Shown one piece after another: positions 33,212 through 45,000 of a stretch of DNA of 64,000 nucleotides. The position numbers and the translations under genes were made by a program. The stretch is from Symbiotaphrina buchneri (Eukaryota > Ascomycota > Symbiotaphrinales > Symbiotaphrinaceae), in contig BCIG01000011.1 in the NCBI GenBank assembly GCA_001599915.1, forward strand, positions 620,001-684,000, read 5' to 3'. The notes beneath the pieces are model-generated. The model was not told the DNA's origin. It worked only from the letters and a program-made list of their open reading frames with translations, and searched no databases. Every line of letters begins with the position of its first letter. Position 1 is the stretch's first letter.

Positions 33212-35422
33212 ATGGCGCAACCAACGCCTGTTATTCCTCTGAACGACCCTTGCTCTACCATCTTCAACAACACATTGTATGTGTACACTGCGGATGGATT
33301 CCAGTCACTGCCACTGAGCAAAGGAGGACAATGGACAAGTCTTCCAATGGGCATCCAGGTGACAGGAGCCGCGTGCGTTCTAGGCGTTCCAAGTGGCGAC
33401 AGCAGCCAGGCCTCCATGTTCATTGTAGGAGGTCAAACAAACTCCTCATCCGCGAACTATCCAGGGCTGCAACGATACATTTTCGCGGAGCAACAATGGG
33501 AGACGTGCACTCCTCTGGTCAGTGTAACACAGAACCGCATCAACCATGGTGCCGCATACATCAACTCCACTTCTTCCATTCTGGTCTATGCCGGCTCTCA
33601 GGATGGCGATGACGGCCTCTCCTCACAGACCTTTCTGATATCAACGTTACCGCCATACACCGTCCAGGCTTTTAGTTCGTCCGCGCCACCTGCTGTCGCA
33701 CCTATACTGCTTCCGTGGGATGACAATCATGCGGTCATGCTTGGCGGTGACCCACAGAACACTGAAGTCTTTCTCTTCTCCCCGGATACTGGCTGGCAGA
33801 ACCTGAATGTCTCTCTAATACAGGGCTTGCCCCCTCAAAGCCAGGTTCAAGCTGCTATCATTGATTCTGACGACGGCAGCAAAGTCTTGGAGACCTTCGA
33901 TATGGCTGTCTCCCCGAACAATGTGACCGCTATCGTCCTATTAGGAGCTAACGGAACGCCGGCTTCTCCTGGAGAGACGATTGGAGCCTCAGCATCGGCG
34001 GTGTCTGGCAAACGGTTGAAACGAGCCCTTACCCTGGCGAACTGGCCACAGTACAACGATACATCCGCACCGACGGCCACGCGCTCAGGGTTCTCTTTGG
34101 CAGAGGATCGGACTGGACTTGTAGTCTTGACTGGAGGCAATGATCAAGAGCCCATTAGTATTTTTGACACGAACCAAAATGCTTGGGTCGACTCGTCAGA
34201 ATTGCTTGGAGTTCAATCGAGCACCTCGCCGACTTCGGCAAGCTCTGCAAGCCCTGCAACATCAAGTAGCGTTTCTCCAACCGTGGCAGCTGTGGGAGCT
34301 GCTTCTCACCATCCTAGATCAACTACGATACTGGCAGGTGTTCTAGGAGGAGTCCTTGGATTCGCTCTACTCTTAGGCGGAGTACTGCTCTATTTACGAT
34401 GGAAACGCATACGGAGAGCGCGCGCGGCAGTTGCAGAGGAGAGGGATCACTGGGGAAGCAAGCCGGGGGCAGATAAAGAGATATTCGAATTTTTGCCACA
34501 GGGTAACTTTGGTGACAGCGGGCGGCCACACGGCGACTCAATATTTTCAGAAAGCTCAATTGGAATCATAGCCGGTCGCATCGGCAAGACACCTCGGGGA
34601 CCCTTGTCGCCCAGACCGGCCGGTAGCGTTGCCGTCAGTCGTTTCAACATTGACAAGGACACAATGAGATCCGTTGCGGCGAGACCTGCGGCACCGAGTG
34701 CAAATGCAGCACAAAATGCTGTAGTCTATGGTGTAGGGGCCAATGAGGGCCCGAACTCGAATCAAGGCCCTGCAAAGCACCGAAGTTCGGGTTGGAACAG
34801 ATATTTCTCTACCAACAGCGGTGGAGAAGTCGATGATACGGCGAGGAGTACTCGTACGACATTCTTCACGGACCAGTCCCAGCTAAGTCGCAGTTCAAGA
34901 TCGTACTATACGGATTCCAGGGCAATAACTTCCGACCCCCATGAATCAGCGACTGTTCCTCCTTTGAATTTGGGCAAGTACAGCTCCTTTCAAGGTGCCG
35001 CTCGTCGTTCAGAAGATCCAGGCAGCCCGACTCTTGGTCACGCCCAAGTGCCCGGCTTAGCAATAAGTGATGGACTGAATATTGACCGGCCTCGGTCAGG
35101 TTCCATAAGTTCAATGTCCTCGTCCAGCGAGCGTGGTGACTATACTGGCGGTGGTCACGGTGGGCTGCAGGAGCCGTCAAGTTGGACGCCCGTGGACCGG
35201 CCTGATTGGGATCGTCGTCCATCCAGCAGCGTGTACACCGAGTCAGCTCGCGGAACTTTACTGGAACCTCGAGTTAGCACGGTCACGACGTTCCCTGTTG
35301 CTGCGTCAACCACATTCCCTCGAGGTGGGAGGGGTGTGACCGTTAGGGACGTCGAAAGCAATGAGGTTCCAGCAACCAACTCCGATATGAGCTGGCTGAA
35401 CCTTGGTATATCACGGGGCTGA
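33212..35422 (+). CDS. Kelch-like single-pass membrane protein of unknown function
   Basis: 736 residues in one exon from the ATG at 33212. Residues 1-340 resemble a kelch/galactose-oxidase-like beta-propeller: repeated pairs such as MFIVGGQTNSSS, ILVYAGSQDGDD, AVMLGGDPQNTEVF and LVVLTGGNDQEPISIFD, with several N-x-S/T sites. A Ser/Thr/Ala-rich stalk (340-368) leads to one clear membrane helix at about 371-394 (ILAGVLGGVLGFALLLGGVLLYL), closed by a basic stop-transfer RWKRIRRAR. The cytoplasmic tail is about 340 residues, Ser/Gly/Arg-rich and disordered. The topology implies an extracellular propeller, yet the N-terminus (MAQPTPVIPLNDPCST) lacks a signal peptide, so a short upstream exon may encode it. 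A surface sensor or adhesion role would fit but is inference. Confidence 0.75.
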   Translation: MAQPTPVIPLNDPCSTIFNNTLYVYTADGFQSLPLSKGGQWTSLPMGIQVTGAACVLGVPSGDSSQASMFIVGGQTNSSSANYPGLQRYIFAEQQWETCTPLVSVTQNRINHGAAYINSTSSILVYAGSQDGDDGLSSQTFLISTLPPYTVQAFSSSAPPAVAPILLPWDDNHAVMLGGDPQNTEVFLFSPDTGWQNLNVSLIQGLPPQSQVQAAIIDSDDGSKVLETFDMAVSPNNVTAIVLLGANGTPASPGETIGASASAVSGKRLKRALTLANWPQYNDTSAPTATRSGFSLAEDRTGLVVLTGGNDQEPISIFDTNQNAWVDSSELLGVQSSTSPTSASSASPATSSSVSPTVAAVGAASHHPRSTTILAGVLGGVLGFALLLGGVLLYLRWKRIRRARAAVAEERDHWGSKPGADKEIFEFLPQGNFGDSGRPHGDSIFSESSIGIIAGRIGKTPRGPLSPRPAGSVAVSRFNIDKDTMRSVAARPAAPSANAAQNAVVYGVGANEGPNSNQGPAKHRSSGWNRYFSTNSGGEVDDTARSTRTTFFTDQSQLSRSSRSYYTDSRAITSDPHESATVPPLNLGKYSSFQGAARRSEDPGSPTLGHAQVPGLAISDGLNIDRPRSGSISSMSSSSERGDYTGGGHGGLQEPSSWTPVDRPDWDRRPSSSVYTESARGTLLEPRVSTVTTFPVAASTTFPRGGRGVTVRDVESNEVPATNSDMSWLNLGISRG

Positions 35423-35966
35423 AAAGCATGGTGTTTCATCTGTCATGTGGTATTGAAGCACTGACGTCTAATGAAGTGAGCTTTCAGGGGTCAACGCAAT
35501 GTTTCCGCCGAACAGCGTCTTTTATGCTCTCGCAACTTTAATGCTAATCCTTTTGCGGCATGTTCAGTGTATGCCAAGTGCGCTTGTCAGCGGTCTGGCA
35601 TCTGCATTCTGCGATAGTTCTGCATTCCATTCCAGCATTGGCTTTTGAAGGAGCATAACATCTTCTTTATTCCTTCCATGCTGTTCAAGGTAGCCCGGCT
35701 CTTCTTTTGGCCACAAGTCGTGGGAGAATCCGCTCATTTGCTACCTGGCAGTCTCTTTGATCATTTTGGCTGGTCGCTCTTCTATGTATTTGCATTGCCG
35801 GATGATACCATCAGCGAGGCGTTAAGTGTCACGAGAGACGTGGCGTTGGACCGGCTTGTCATACGATGCGGCATTTCTTCTGTAGATAGTTGTCTCATTC
35901 TCTAGGACGAATGTGATTAGAACCTCCCGCATCCTTTGGCAAGAGGTCCGTCCTTGGTGTCTATGC
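35423..35966. other. Intergenic space between convergent genes
   Basis: About 540 bp between the 3' ends of the membrane-protein and UPF0643 genes. Nothing recognisable. Confidence 0.5.
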
Positions 35967-36711
35967 CTATGCCTTCCAGTCTAGAATCTCCCAATGCTGA
36001 GCCCCATCGTGAATGACCAGTTTCAGCTGCTCGATGTCCCATTCATCGTACAGACCTTTCGTCAGTCGAGCCGCTTTCCGGTGGCTATCCCCTGATCCAC
36101 CCGAGCTGGCATCCTCCCGGGCTCTACAAAAGCATGTGGCCAGGTTGCGGCGATCCTTGTCCGGCACGCCGAACCAATATCTGCAGGCATCCATCAACGG
36201 ATGTTCCCATGGCAGGGGATACTCCATGGCTGGCGGGGAAGCGGACTCACTTCAACAGTCCCCCTCCTTGGACGGCCTCGGTGAAGCTCTTCTCGTCCAG
36301 CGCACCCAGCAGGGCCGCATCCGTCTCAACTTTGACCCGGCTCCGAAAGGCAACGACGTAGTACTCTTTTCTCGCCCAGGTGCATCCCGCAGAAGCCACC
36401 AGAGCTCGCAAGTGCCGGACCACCGTGTCAAAATTGAACGTCTGGACATACGGCGAGGTGGCATAGTCTGGCCGCACGGCAGCAAAGTGGGTCATGGCGC
36501 GGGCAAGGAGTTGGTGGGGCAGCTCAAGACGGTCGAGGTCCAGCAGATGCTCCGGGCCAGTGTAAGGGGAGATAACCAGATGACGGGCAGCACTGACGGC
36601 GGCAGGTTGGTCGCAAGAACCTGAAGGGAACCCCAGGTCATCTGGCTCAGCGGCAGAGAGGGCTTCCGTCACGGAGACGGCAGTCAGACGTTTCCCAATG
36701 GCCATTGCCAT
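35967..36711 (-). CDS. UPF0643 family protein
   Basis: Two exons on the minus strand, 36251-36711 and 35967-36180, with a 70-bp intron (GTGAGT donor), give 224 residues. The N-terminal half includes SPYVQTFNFDTVVRHLRALVASAGCTWARKEYYVVAFRSRVK. The C-terminal exon begins YWFGVPDKDRRNLATCFCRAREDASSGGSGDSHRKAARLTKGLYDEWDIEQLKLVIHDGAQHWEILDW, the characteristic end of the fungal UPF0643 family. I know of no established biochemical role for it. There is no signal peptide or membrane segment. Two possible starts (36711, 36705) differ by two residues. Confidence 0.82.
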
Positions 36712-37986
36712 GGTACCAGCAGCTCACGAGTACGTTCTAAAAGGAAGGAGAGAGTATGAAATGCGGACTGGAGCACGGTAAATGTGCTCGAACGGATTCT
36801 TCAGGAGCTCAAGCATGAGTGGGTTTGCAGAGAAGGAAACTGGAGGATGACAGAAGACTGAAGCAAAGGAAGAGACGACACAGGTCCTGGGGCCAGCCAG
36901 CTTTATGTTGCTGCTCCGCATGGGAGTCGGCGCCATTGAGTGCTAACGCAGGAACCGTCACAGCGCAACCTTTGCGGCGAGGTGTGGATGGTGTCATGTT
37001 GTCACCAGATGCTGCCAGCATAGCGCAATTTCACGCCAAGCGGCATCGAGTCGCACTGACTCGGTTTATGGTTAGTGACAGCGCCATTATTGATTCTCCA
37101 GGACATCCTCGTTACTGAATGCGTAAGATTTACACGCCGTCGAATTGGATTTGACCTTGAGACGGACATTCTGCCGAGGGGATAAGAAGCCATGTTCACC
37201 GGGTTCTTCCCTTTTGGCGGAACCGGGGAATATTGGGTTTGGTGGCTTTAGGCGCATCTTTATAAAAGCGAAGCCAAGTGTAGATGATTGGCTGCGACGA
37301 CTTCGGATCATCGTTGACCGTTGTTCTGCACTTTAGGAACCCGTCACAATCAATTTTCATACGGCCTGCACCTGATATTTCCAACCACCAGGATGAAAGG
37401 ACAACGTCCTCACGCAGTTGAGGCAGGCATCAGTCGCGGTGCGGTAAGAGTCGTGGATGGACTGCTGCAGCCGCACGGAGGAGCAGCAAGCCGCAGCCAT
37501 GCATCCATCATGCTAAAAGTAGAAGCGTCGCAGCGCCCGCAGGAAAGGCCTACTGAATTAGGTGACTTGATCCCGCGCCTCAGCTACGGACGCACAGTCT
37601 GGATGCCAGCTCAGAACAATCACTAAGAGGCACTGCCTTGCTGCAGCAATGATATTGGTTCAAGCATAGTTTTTGGGATCTCTACGAGCGATTAAAGCTC
37701 CAAGGTCTGCCACAATGCATCCGACACCGTCCTGATGCGTCCGATCAACTCCCATGAAAAACACCATGACGCCAAAGACTACCAGCCGACTCTTGTACCT
37801 TTTCCTCCGTGATGGACCAGTCGCCACGCTATGCTGACTCGCACATGGCATAAACCAAACTCCATAACCCAGTCCGAGAGACTCCTAGCCAATGTAACGT
37901 TCCTGGATAAAGCAACCGACGTAACCTGAAAGGGAATATAACTCGGAACAGAGGATGCCCAAAGGCTTCAGCAACTACTGCTACTC
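36712..37986. other. Intergenic region upstream of UPF0643, downstream of the Zap1-like gene
   Basis: About 1.3 kb. A TATA-like TATAAAA at 37261-37267 precedes a 77-codon frame (37393-37626) that I do not consider supported. No other structure seen. Confidence 0.45.
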
Positions 37987-40428
37987 TTATGCAGAACCGG
38001 AGAGGAACATGCTTGTCATCCTAGGACCAGGGTGACTAATGGAAGAAGCAGCTCCATTGTCCCTGAGATGAGCCTTTCGGTGTCGTCGGAGCTGGTCTGC
38101 AGTCCTTGTCAGAGCCTGCAACTCCCTCACGCTGTCGACGGGTGTACTGACCTTGGCGATGGAGTGTCTTGTTGCAATCAGAGCACCTAAAGTCACCCTT
38201 GGGTCGATGCGCTGCATGTAGTCAGCACAACCTAACCGTCGACCGTGGAAGACGTGAGACTCACTCTTCTTGTGCTTGGATAGATTGGACGACTAGATGA
38301 TACACTGAGCATACAACGAAACGAGATGACCCGAGCACCGGACGGGCGACTGACCTCAGCGAACCTCTTCTCGCAGCCAGGGAAGTCACACTTCAGAGGC
38401 TTCTCCTTAGTGTGCGTCCTTTTATGCATAGCTGAACTCACAGTCAGACCACTAAAGCCTAGGGGAACAGATATACACACTTAAGGCACTGCCTTGTTTG
38501 AACACTCTTGGACAGACGTCGCATTTGAACGGCATCTCGCCGGTATGCGTTCTGATATGTTGCTTCAGAGCTTGCTCCGCCGAGAATGCCTGTCCACACA
38601 GAGGGCAGATGCAGGATTTATCTGTCGTTCCGTCAGTTCCATCAATGCATTATTCTGGACTGGACCACGTACGTTTCGTATGCACCTGCATATGCCTCTC
38701 TAGCTTGCTCCTTTGGAGGAAAGGTTTCGTCGCAAATCTTTCGCAGCCGGACCATCGACAGCAGTAACCTTGCTTTTTATCTACACCAGCGAGGTGTGAT
38801 TCGACCAAGTGCCTCTGTAGACTTGCCGGAGAGCTGAACTTGCGGCCGCAAGTCTCCCCTTCCATCGATCCTCCCTTATGGACCCATAGACAAGTGACCT
38901 CTGCAATTTTCTGGATCGGGCCTGCTGCCCAATTTGTCCCAGAAGTATGATGGCCGTTGTTATGAATCGCGATTTGGTTTGCTCGCTGATCAAAGGAAAG
39001 GTTATTTGGATCCATGGCATCAGAACTCAAGGTCCAGCCATCGTTTAACCCATCGTTCGGACATTGAGATAGATGGGATGTACCAAGGTGAACTAAGAAG
39101 TCGTCATAATGCTGGTATGTGTCATCACAATTGGCCCAGTGACAGTGCATAGCTCCGTCCTTTGGTAGGTGGTTGTCCTGGAGATGCTTCACTAGATTCG
39201 TGATGCCTGTCCATTGGCCACAACTGTCCCATCCACACAAGTAATTGACTTCCTGCGTTGCTGTGCCAGCATGCATGGCATGACTGTTTCCAGCAACAGG
39301 ACCCTGAGGAACTTCGGGAGTGTGTCCAGGCCACCCAGTCTGTAAACGGTCGGTCAATCCGGTACTATTCGAGGCATCGCCATAGGAACAAGCATTGTAG
39401 TCTTCTATACGAGGTTGAAAATCCTGGTGTGTTCCTCTCTCCTGGAAATGAGCGTATGGAGGATAGAAAGTAAGAGGACCCAATGGTTGCTCATTAATTA
39501 GAGATTCAGCAATTTGATTCTCATCCGATTGCTCGTATTGATAAGGGCTGTCAAAGGGGGTCGGTAATTGCCCTTTTGACTGTGTGGAAGACTTGCTGAT
39601 CGGCTCAGACAGACCCATGGAGATTTGATTCATACCATCCTGCAGGTCGGAACTCTGGGTCGAGTGTTGGACCTGGAGCATGCCATCAGGGTATCCGGCC
39701 ATGCTGGGAGGGTGATATGAGATCTCATGCGGCCACCCGAATTCCCCTGTCGAAGGCGTCATCCAGGAACTTCGCGGCGCATCCTCGTCCATCAGATATG
39801 TGTCCGCTGTGCTTGCGGCGACCTCAACAGAAGGCATCAATTGTGGACAGCCCTCGTCGTAACAAGGGAAGCCTTCCTGTTCACAGGAACCATCACGGCA
39901 AGATACATCTCTGCACTCAACCTCATTGCAAGATGCTTCTTCACAATCCGCGCCATTGCACGTCGTCCCACAGTCCGACTCTTCGCACTGTGATGGGCAG
40001 TCCTCTTCATCACAGCAGCTGCTGCAGTCCGTTTGGAGGCAATCTCCTGAGCACGTCAGTTCCTCGAAGCACGAGGTGCTGGAATTGTCCCGGACTGCCG
40101 CCGGCCCCGTGGTTGACAGTCTTGATCCGAGCGTGTTACCAACAACCAGGTAGCCCTGTGACGTGTTGATTGCTTGATATGACGCCGCTGCTGCCAAAGC
40201 TGACGGAATGGTGTGCGCGTAATCGGCCGGGGGGTTCATCGCCTGGTTCGGAGAGAAGGCCGAGAAGTCGAACTGGAGCCCCGATGATGGCATGGATGGA
40301 TCGAAATAGCCGGAAGAATAGTCGCCATCGCTATAATTCGCCATGAGGTAGTCAATGCCCGTCTGCGAATACTCGTCCGCGGTCATCGAAGGAGATGACA
40401 TCAGGTGCTGGTCATTGAGATCAGCCAT
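37987..40428 (-). CDS. ZAP1: Zap1/ZafA-type zinc-responsive C2H2 transcription factor
   Basis: Six exons on the minus strand, 38673-40428, 38481-38621, 38355-38431, 38265-38292, 38152-38211 and 37987-38096, join to 723 residues with 49-62 bp introns. Two isolated CWCH2-style fingers (CGWDSC...HLQDNH and CHWANC...HLGTSH, about residues 400-450) match the regulatory zinc-sensing pair of Zap1. A C-terminal block of six follows: CLWV...[16 protein letters not shown]...[72 protein letters not shown] and [21 protein letters not shown]. The last three are complete only after splicing, which confirms the exon chain. Residues 120-194 hold 17 cysteines in CxxC-like and CxxxC-like pairs, a possible metal-binding segment. 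The orthologues activate zinc-uptake genes in low zinc. Confidence 0.82.
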
Positions 40429-40518
40429 GATGTGTAGATGCTATCGTGATGGCGAAGTGGGAGATGGTGCGATGGACACCTATCATAGCGGGGTGGGACG
40501 CAATGACTGTGGTCGAGC

Positions 40519-40525
40519 ATATATA
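40519..40525 (-). promoter_or_regulatory. TATA-like box of the Zap1-like gene
   Basis: TATATAT on the minus strand, 91 bp upstream of the ATG at 40428, a normal position for a fungal TATA element plus short leader. Confidence 0.4.
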
Positions 40526-41180
40526 GGCATTGTCTGCTCCCAGTACTCGAAGAAGGATCTGTTGTAAGGAGAGGAGCCTCGGGCGCAGACGGTGCAAAAC
40601 CTTCCTGTTGGGAGGATGGTCATGCAGGGAAAAGAAGCAGGCTTCCCCAAAGCGAATGAATGGATGAATGAATGACACACTGAGGGGGATCCGACAGATC
40701 TGGATGAGGTTTAGAATGATGCAAGATGCACAGACGAATTGAAGATTTATTTTCTGCTTGGGCCAGCAGGCGGAGACAGGCTGCCGGCGGCAGTCATGAA
40801 GGGCACGGCGAGACGGGTTTGAGTGTTGCGCCTTCCCCGTTTGGTGATGCCCTTTCCTGGAGTCTGTGATTCGACAGTTCACAGTCGTTGGATTGGGGAG
40901 AAAAGGACTCAGTACGAACGTAGTCCCTATGAAAATGGTACCTTAACCACCAAGGTTCTCACTTGCGATCTGCTCCTCATTGGCCAGTTCTCTAAGCTGT
41001 CACGTGATACAAAGAGGATGACTAAGATCGGGGACAAAGACGCGGAGGCGTGAACAGACTGTGCTTTGATTGGTTCCGGACCACAGCCAAGGTACGAAGT
41101 ACTCGTATGCTTCCCACCTCCACCACTCGAGTATCTAAGGTACCTTACCTTATCTACCTTGGGGATCAACCGATATTCCT

Positions 41181-41186
41181 TATAAA
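41181..41186 (+). promoter_or_regulatory. TATA-like box of the small myristoylated-protein gene
   Basis: TATAAA, 153 bp upstream of the ATG at 41339 on the same strand. Positional inference. Confidence 0.4.
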
Positions 41187-41338
41187 CCCAGACAATCTGT
41201 CGTCAAACCTCGAATCAACGATCTCCAACCTCCTGTACTGTCACATTCATCGACCGGTATCCTCCGTGACAATGCACTACTAGCAGCCGGTCGCGAACAC
41301 ACCAGCAGCTGTGCGTTTTGGGTCAAGTTTACAAAATC

Positions 41339-41743
41339 ATGGGCAACCTGTGCGGCAAGCAATCCCAAAGCGATCATTTCGAAACACCTGGACGGACAGT
41401 TGGCGATACTCGCCCCGCCGCCGCTCGTGCCTCTGTTCCGAAGCCCACCAGCACAACCCCCGGGAGAACGTTGGGCGGCGCGCCGCCCTCGGATGCTACC
41501 GATGCTCGTCGAGCAGCAGCGCAAGCGGCAGAGGTAAGTCTGGCCCCTCGTCCCACCGGCCAGTGATGCTGAGAAGCCTCGACCAAGGAACGAGCAAAGG
41601 CCAGCCAGCCCAAGGGTAAGCTGGGAGCGCAGTTGGCGCAACAAAAGCAGCAGTCCCGTACCGAAACGCTGGGACAACTGAGTAGAGAGGAGCGTTCGGC
41701 TCGAGAAGCCGACCTGTCCAGAGAGACGAGGAATTGGAATTGA
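41339..41743 (+). CDS. Small protein with N-myristoylation signal, function unknown
   Basis: Two exons, 41339-41533 and 41588-41743, with a 54-bp intron (GTAAGT...AAG), give 116 residues. It begins MGNLCGKQ: Gly2 in a good myristoylation context and Cys5 placed for palmitoylation, so the protein is probably tethered to a membrane. The middle is Pro/Ala/Ser-rich. The C-terminal third is a charged helix (ARRAAAQAAEERAKASQPKGKLGAQLAQQKQQSRTETLGQLSREERSAREADL), completed across the splice. I believe similar MGNLCG proteins are widespread in Pezizomycotina without an assigned role. Divergent from the Zap1-like gene and convergent with PRP5. Confidence 0.72.
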
Positions 41744-42043
41744 ATTTACGATCAGGACAGTGGATTTTCTCCAACCGGTGCCGTCCGTGGGAGCTCCAAT
41801 GCGTGAATGTCTAACTCCTCCGCACGAGGTTGCCACCAGATACCGTCTAGTTCCGGCGACTCCTTCGCGCAACCACGAGCGGGAACAGGCAAGGGAACAG
41901 CCCAACAGAAATGCAAAGCGCCATGAAGGGGAAAGTTCATGCTCCATCTGTCTTATTTCCGTGCTATTCCTATCTTTGTTGCTATCAACAGCAACATGGC
42001 TAAAAATAGATGCTAAGGATCTTAAAGTGATGTTGAAGCGTCG

Positions 42044-45000
42044 TTAGACCACGTTGTAGCGCCCGCTGGTAGGCGCCCTTGCCTCGCTGTCCATGGCTGC
42101 AGCTGTACCTTCCTTCAGCAATCGCATCAATTCCCTCATCGCATTCGTCACCACCAATTCCGTATCGCCTTCCACGAGGATGTATAATTTCGGATTCTCG
42201 CCCGCTTGCGGCTCTTTGCCCGGCGGATAAAAGCTGCCTTTCGTAGTAATTGAAGTCCCAGTTGCTTCCAATATCTTGGCAACATTGGTCCTGTTCGTGA
42301 CAGCCCAACGAGCTTTCTCTGCAAACGGTTCAGTAGAAGTTCCTTGGAGGTGATTCTGGGTGACTTACGGGGAAAATCATTGATTTCCAGTGTGGCATGA
42401 AACGCGCCAGCATCAGGACCTTTGTTATCTATTGGCACCCCCGATCGCAGCTGGCCAGTTTTGTTCAAGCGCGAGTTGATATCGGCCACTGCTTGCCCCA
42501 CTCTGTCCAAGGGATTCTTGGAACCTGTACCCGAAGCCGGCGCCTCGGTTTTGTGTACAGTGATCTTGCCATCAAGATCGATCCCTTTGGGCACACCTGG
42601 AAGCGCTGAAGATGCAGGTGCAGCGGCAGACGCTGCCTTCACAACTATGTCATCAGCCTCCTTCTCCTCCTTCTCCTCCTCTTCAACTTCGTCTCCCGTT
42701 TTGTAGGTACGCCGTTCCCGATTACGAGCCGCATCACGCTCCTGGTCCAGCCGTTCCAGGCCTTTGCCGCCGAATCCAGACCCGCTGGCCTTCTCCCTCC
42801 CAGATTTTACCTTCTCTGTGAACGAGTCGACCATTTTTTGGAGCGGCTCAGGTACAGCCTGACCACTTTGTCGGAGTGCCTTGGCTATGTCGACCGAGTA
42901 ACGTTCCTGCTCCTCTGTAATGAATGTGACAGCTGTTCCAGTGTTCCCTGCCCTACCTGTCCTACCAGCCCGATGCACATAATCCTCTAAGTGGTTCGGC
43001 GCGTCATAGTTGACAACCAGTTTGAGCTGTTTCACATCGAGACCGCGTGCTGCCACGGAAGTTGCAATCATAATCGGCACAACACCCGCTTTGAAATCAT
43101 CAATCGTGGAGTCGCGATCAATCTGATCCTTTCCGCCATGAATCGACATGCAAGGATATCCTTTCCGCATTAAGTCACGCAAGAGACCATCTGCAGACTC
43201 CTGTCTGTCAACAAAGATCAACGTCCGAGCATCTTCGTCCTTGTCATATAATTCACCCAGTAATTCTAGCAGCCGGACAAATTTGCTATCTTCTGGTCGC
43301 ACCTCAACAACTTGAGTGATCTCGGGAGCAACAACACTGCGACCCCCGACGACAATCTCGACAGGTTTCACTAACGTCTTGCGGGCTAGCGCTTCCATCT
43401 GACGGGGGAATGTGGAGGAGAACAGCACCGTTTGCTTGTCTGGCCGGATATTGGCGAGTATCTTCATCACTTGAGGCTCGAACCCCATATCAAACATACG
43501 ATCGGCCTCATCGAGAACCACGTATGTAAGCCTCCGCAAGTTTGTAACTCTGCCGGCGTTCGCAGCTAGCAAATCAATCATACGGCCAGGGGTGCAGACA
43601 ATGATCTCTGCCCCTCGTTTGAGATCAGCTATTTGATCCTTAATCGGGGCACCACCGTACGCGCAGACAGCCTTCAAAGATTAGCACTCAGTTCAGGTAC
43701 AGGTGAAGAAGTCGGACTCACCCTTAAATTCAAGGCCTTGAGAAATGGCTTACACTCTCGATGGATTTGAGTCGCCAATTCACGTGTTGGCGTCATTATG
43801 AGACCCACTGGGCCTTCAAGGTTCTCGAGCGGTCTCTGATCCTTGATATGTCTAAAGAGTGGCAGAAGGAACGCTATAGTCTTTCCCGAGCCCGTTTTCG
43901 CCACGCCAATAACGTCACGGCCAGACATGATAGCAGGGATAGCTTGACTCTGGATCGAGGTAGGTCTCTCATAACCCAACTTCTGTATGACATCCAGTGT
44001 TTGCACTCCAAGACCACATTGAGACCATTTCTGAACAGGTTTTGGAACATCAACTCCCTATGTTGGGTCAGTTAATTGCATATTCATGATAGTTGTAATG
44101 ACCAAGGAGACTACACGCACCCTAATTTTAATGCCGTCAAGCTCAAGGCGCAAATCCGCCAACTCCTCTTCAGTCATCTCCGCAAGCTCTGCTGGTTCAG
44201 AATAGAAATTCTTCCTGAACGGCTCGTAGTTCATTTTAGAATGGTCCACAACAGGAAGATCCTTCTTCTTTTTTGCTTTGCTAGCCATAGCCAAGATATC
44301 GTCAGGGTTAGAATCAAGGGTGCTAAGATCAACTTCATCATCGCTGAACATAGCCTCGGGCTCCTGAAGCTTGCTCTTGACTTTCGAGGTTCTGCGGTCC
44401 GTTTTTGTTGTATGCGAACTGCTGGCATTATTGAGGCCCGACATGAAAGCATCAAGGGGATCCATATCCTCTGCTTCGTCAATGCTTTCTGCAACGGGTT
44501 CCGCCATAGGAGTGTCGCCAGTTGCGTCTACTGTCTCGCCGCTGTGCTCTCCACTTGTGCCGATTTGAGATGCGAGGCTCTGAGATTGGAGGCGCTCCTC
44601 CCTTTTCTCAGCCGCAGCCCTGGCCGCAGCAGCCGTCTCCTCTTCTGTGCCAGCATCCTGCATATCCGTATCCTCATCGTCTATGACACCGTCTGCGTCC
44701 TCCGGAACATAATCATCGGCAGTGGTTTTCAGCTCGTCAGGAGGCGGGGTAGGAAGCTTTTCGAGTTTCTTCCGTGTTGCCTCCTCGTCGCCAAAGTCCA
44801 AACCACGTTTAGGACCTGCCCTATCAGACTCATGGATCGGTTTGCTGCCTAAACCAAAGCCGCTAAGATTACCACGCGCTTTGAGAGGCAATGCCGATGT
44901 AGAACCTGCGGACGTGTCAGCTACTCCTGGCGTTGAAGGGCATAAGCGGATAGCTTACCTGTTAAGCCATTTGAGCCAGCTACAGATGTCTTGTCAGCCT

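Larger units (their letters stand above)
40429..41338. promoter_or_regulatory. Divergent promoter of the Zap1-like gene and the small myristoylated-protein gene
   Basis: 910 bp between two divergent ATGs. Three copies of CAAGGT, the core I recall for ZafA zinc-response sites, lie at 40951-40956, 41088-41093 and 41156-41161 (reverse), where fewer than one is expected by chance. The general AAGGTA/TACCTT motif overlaps the same area (40937-40943, 41136-41150), so the two signals are partly confounded. Autoregulation is a hypothesis only. Confidence 0.4.

Noticed and set aside
37393-37626. 77-codon frame with a TATA-like element 130 bp upstream
   Set aside because: No recognisable motif, no splice structure, and Arg/Gln-rich composition typical of chance frames. 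It remains a weak candidate only.
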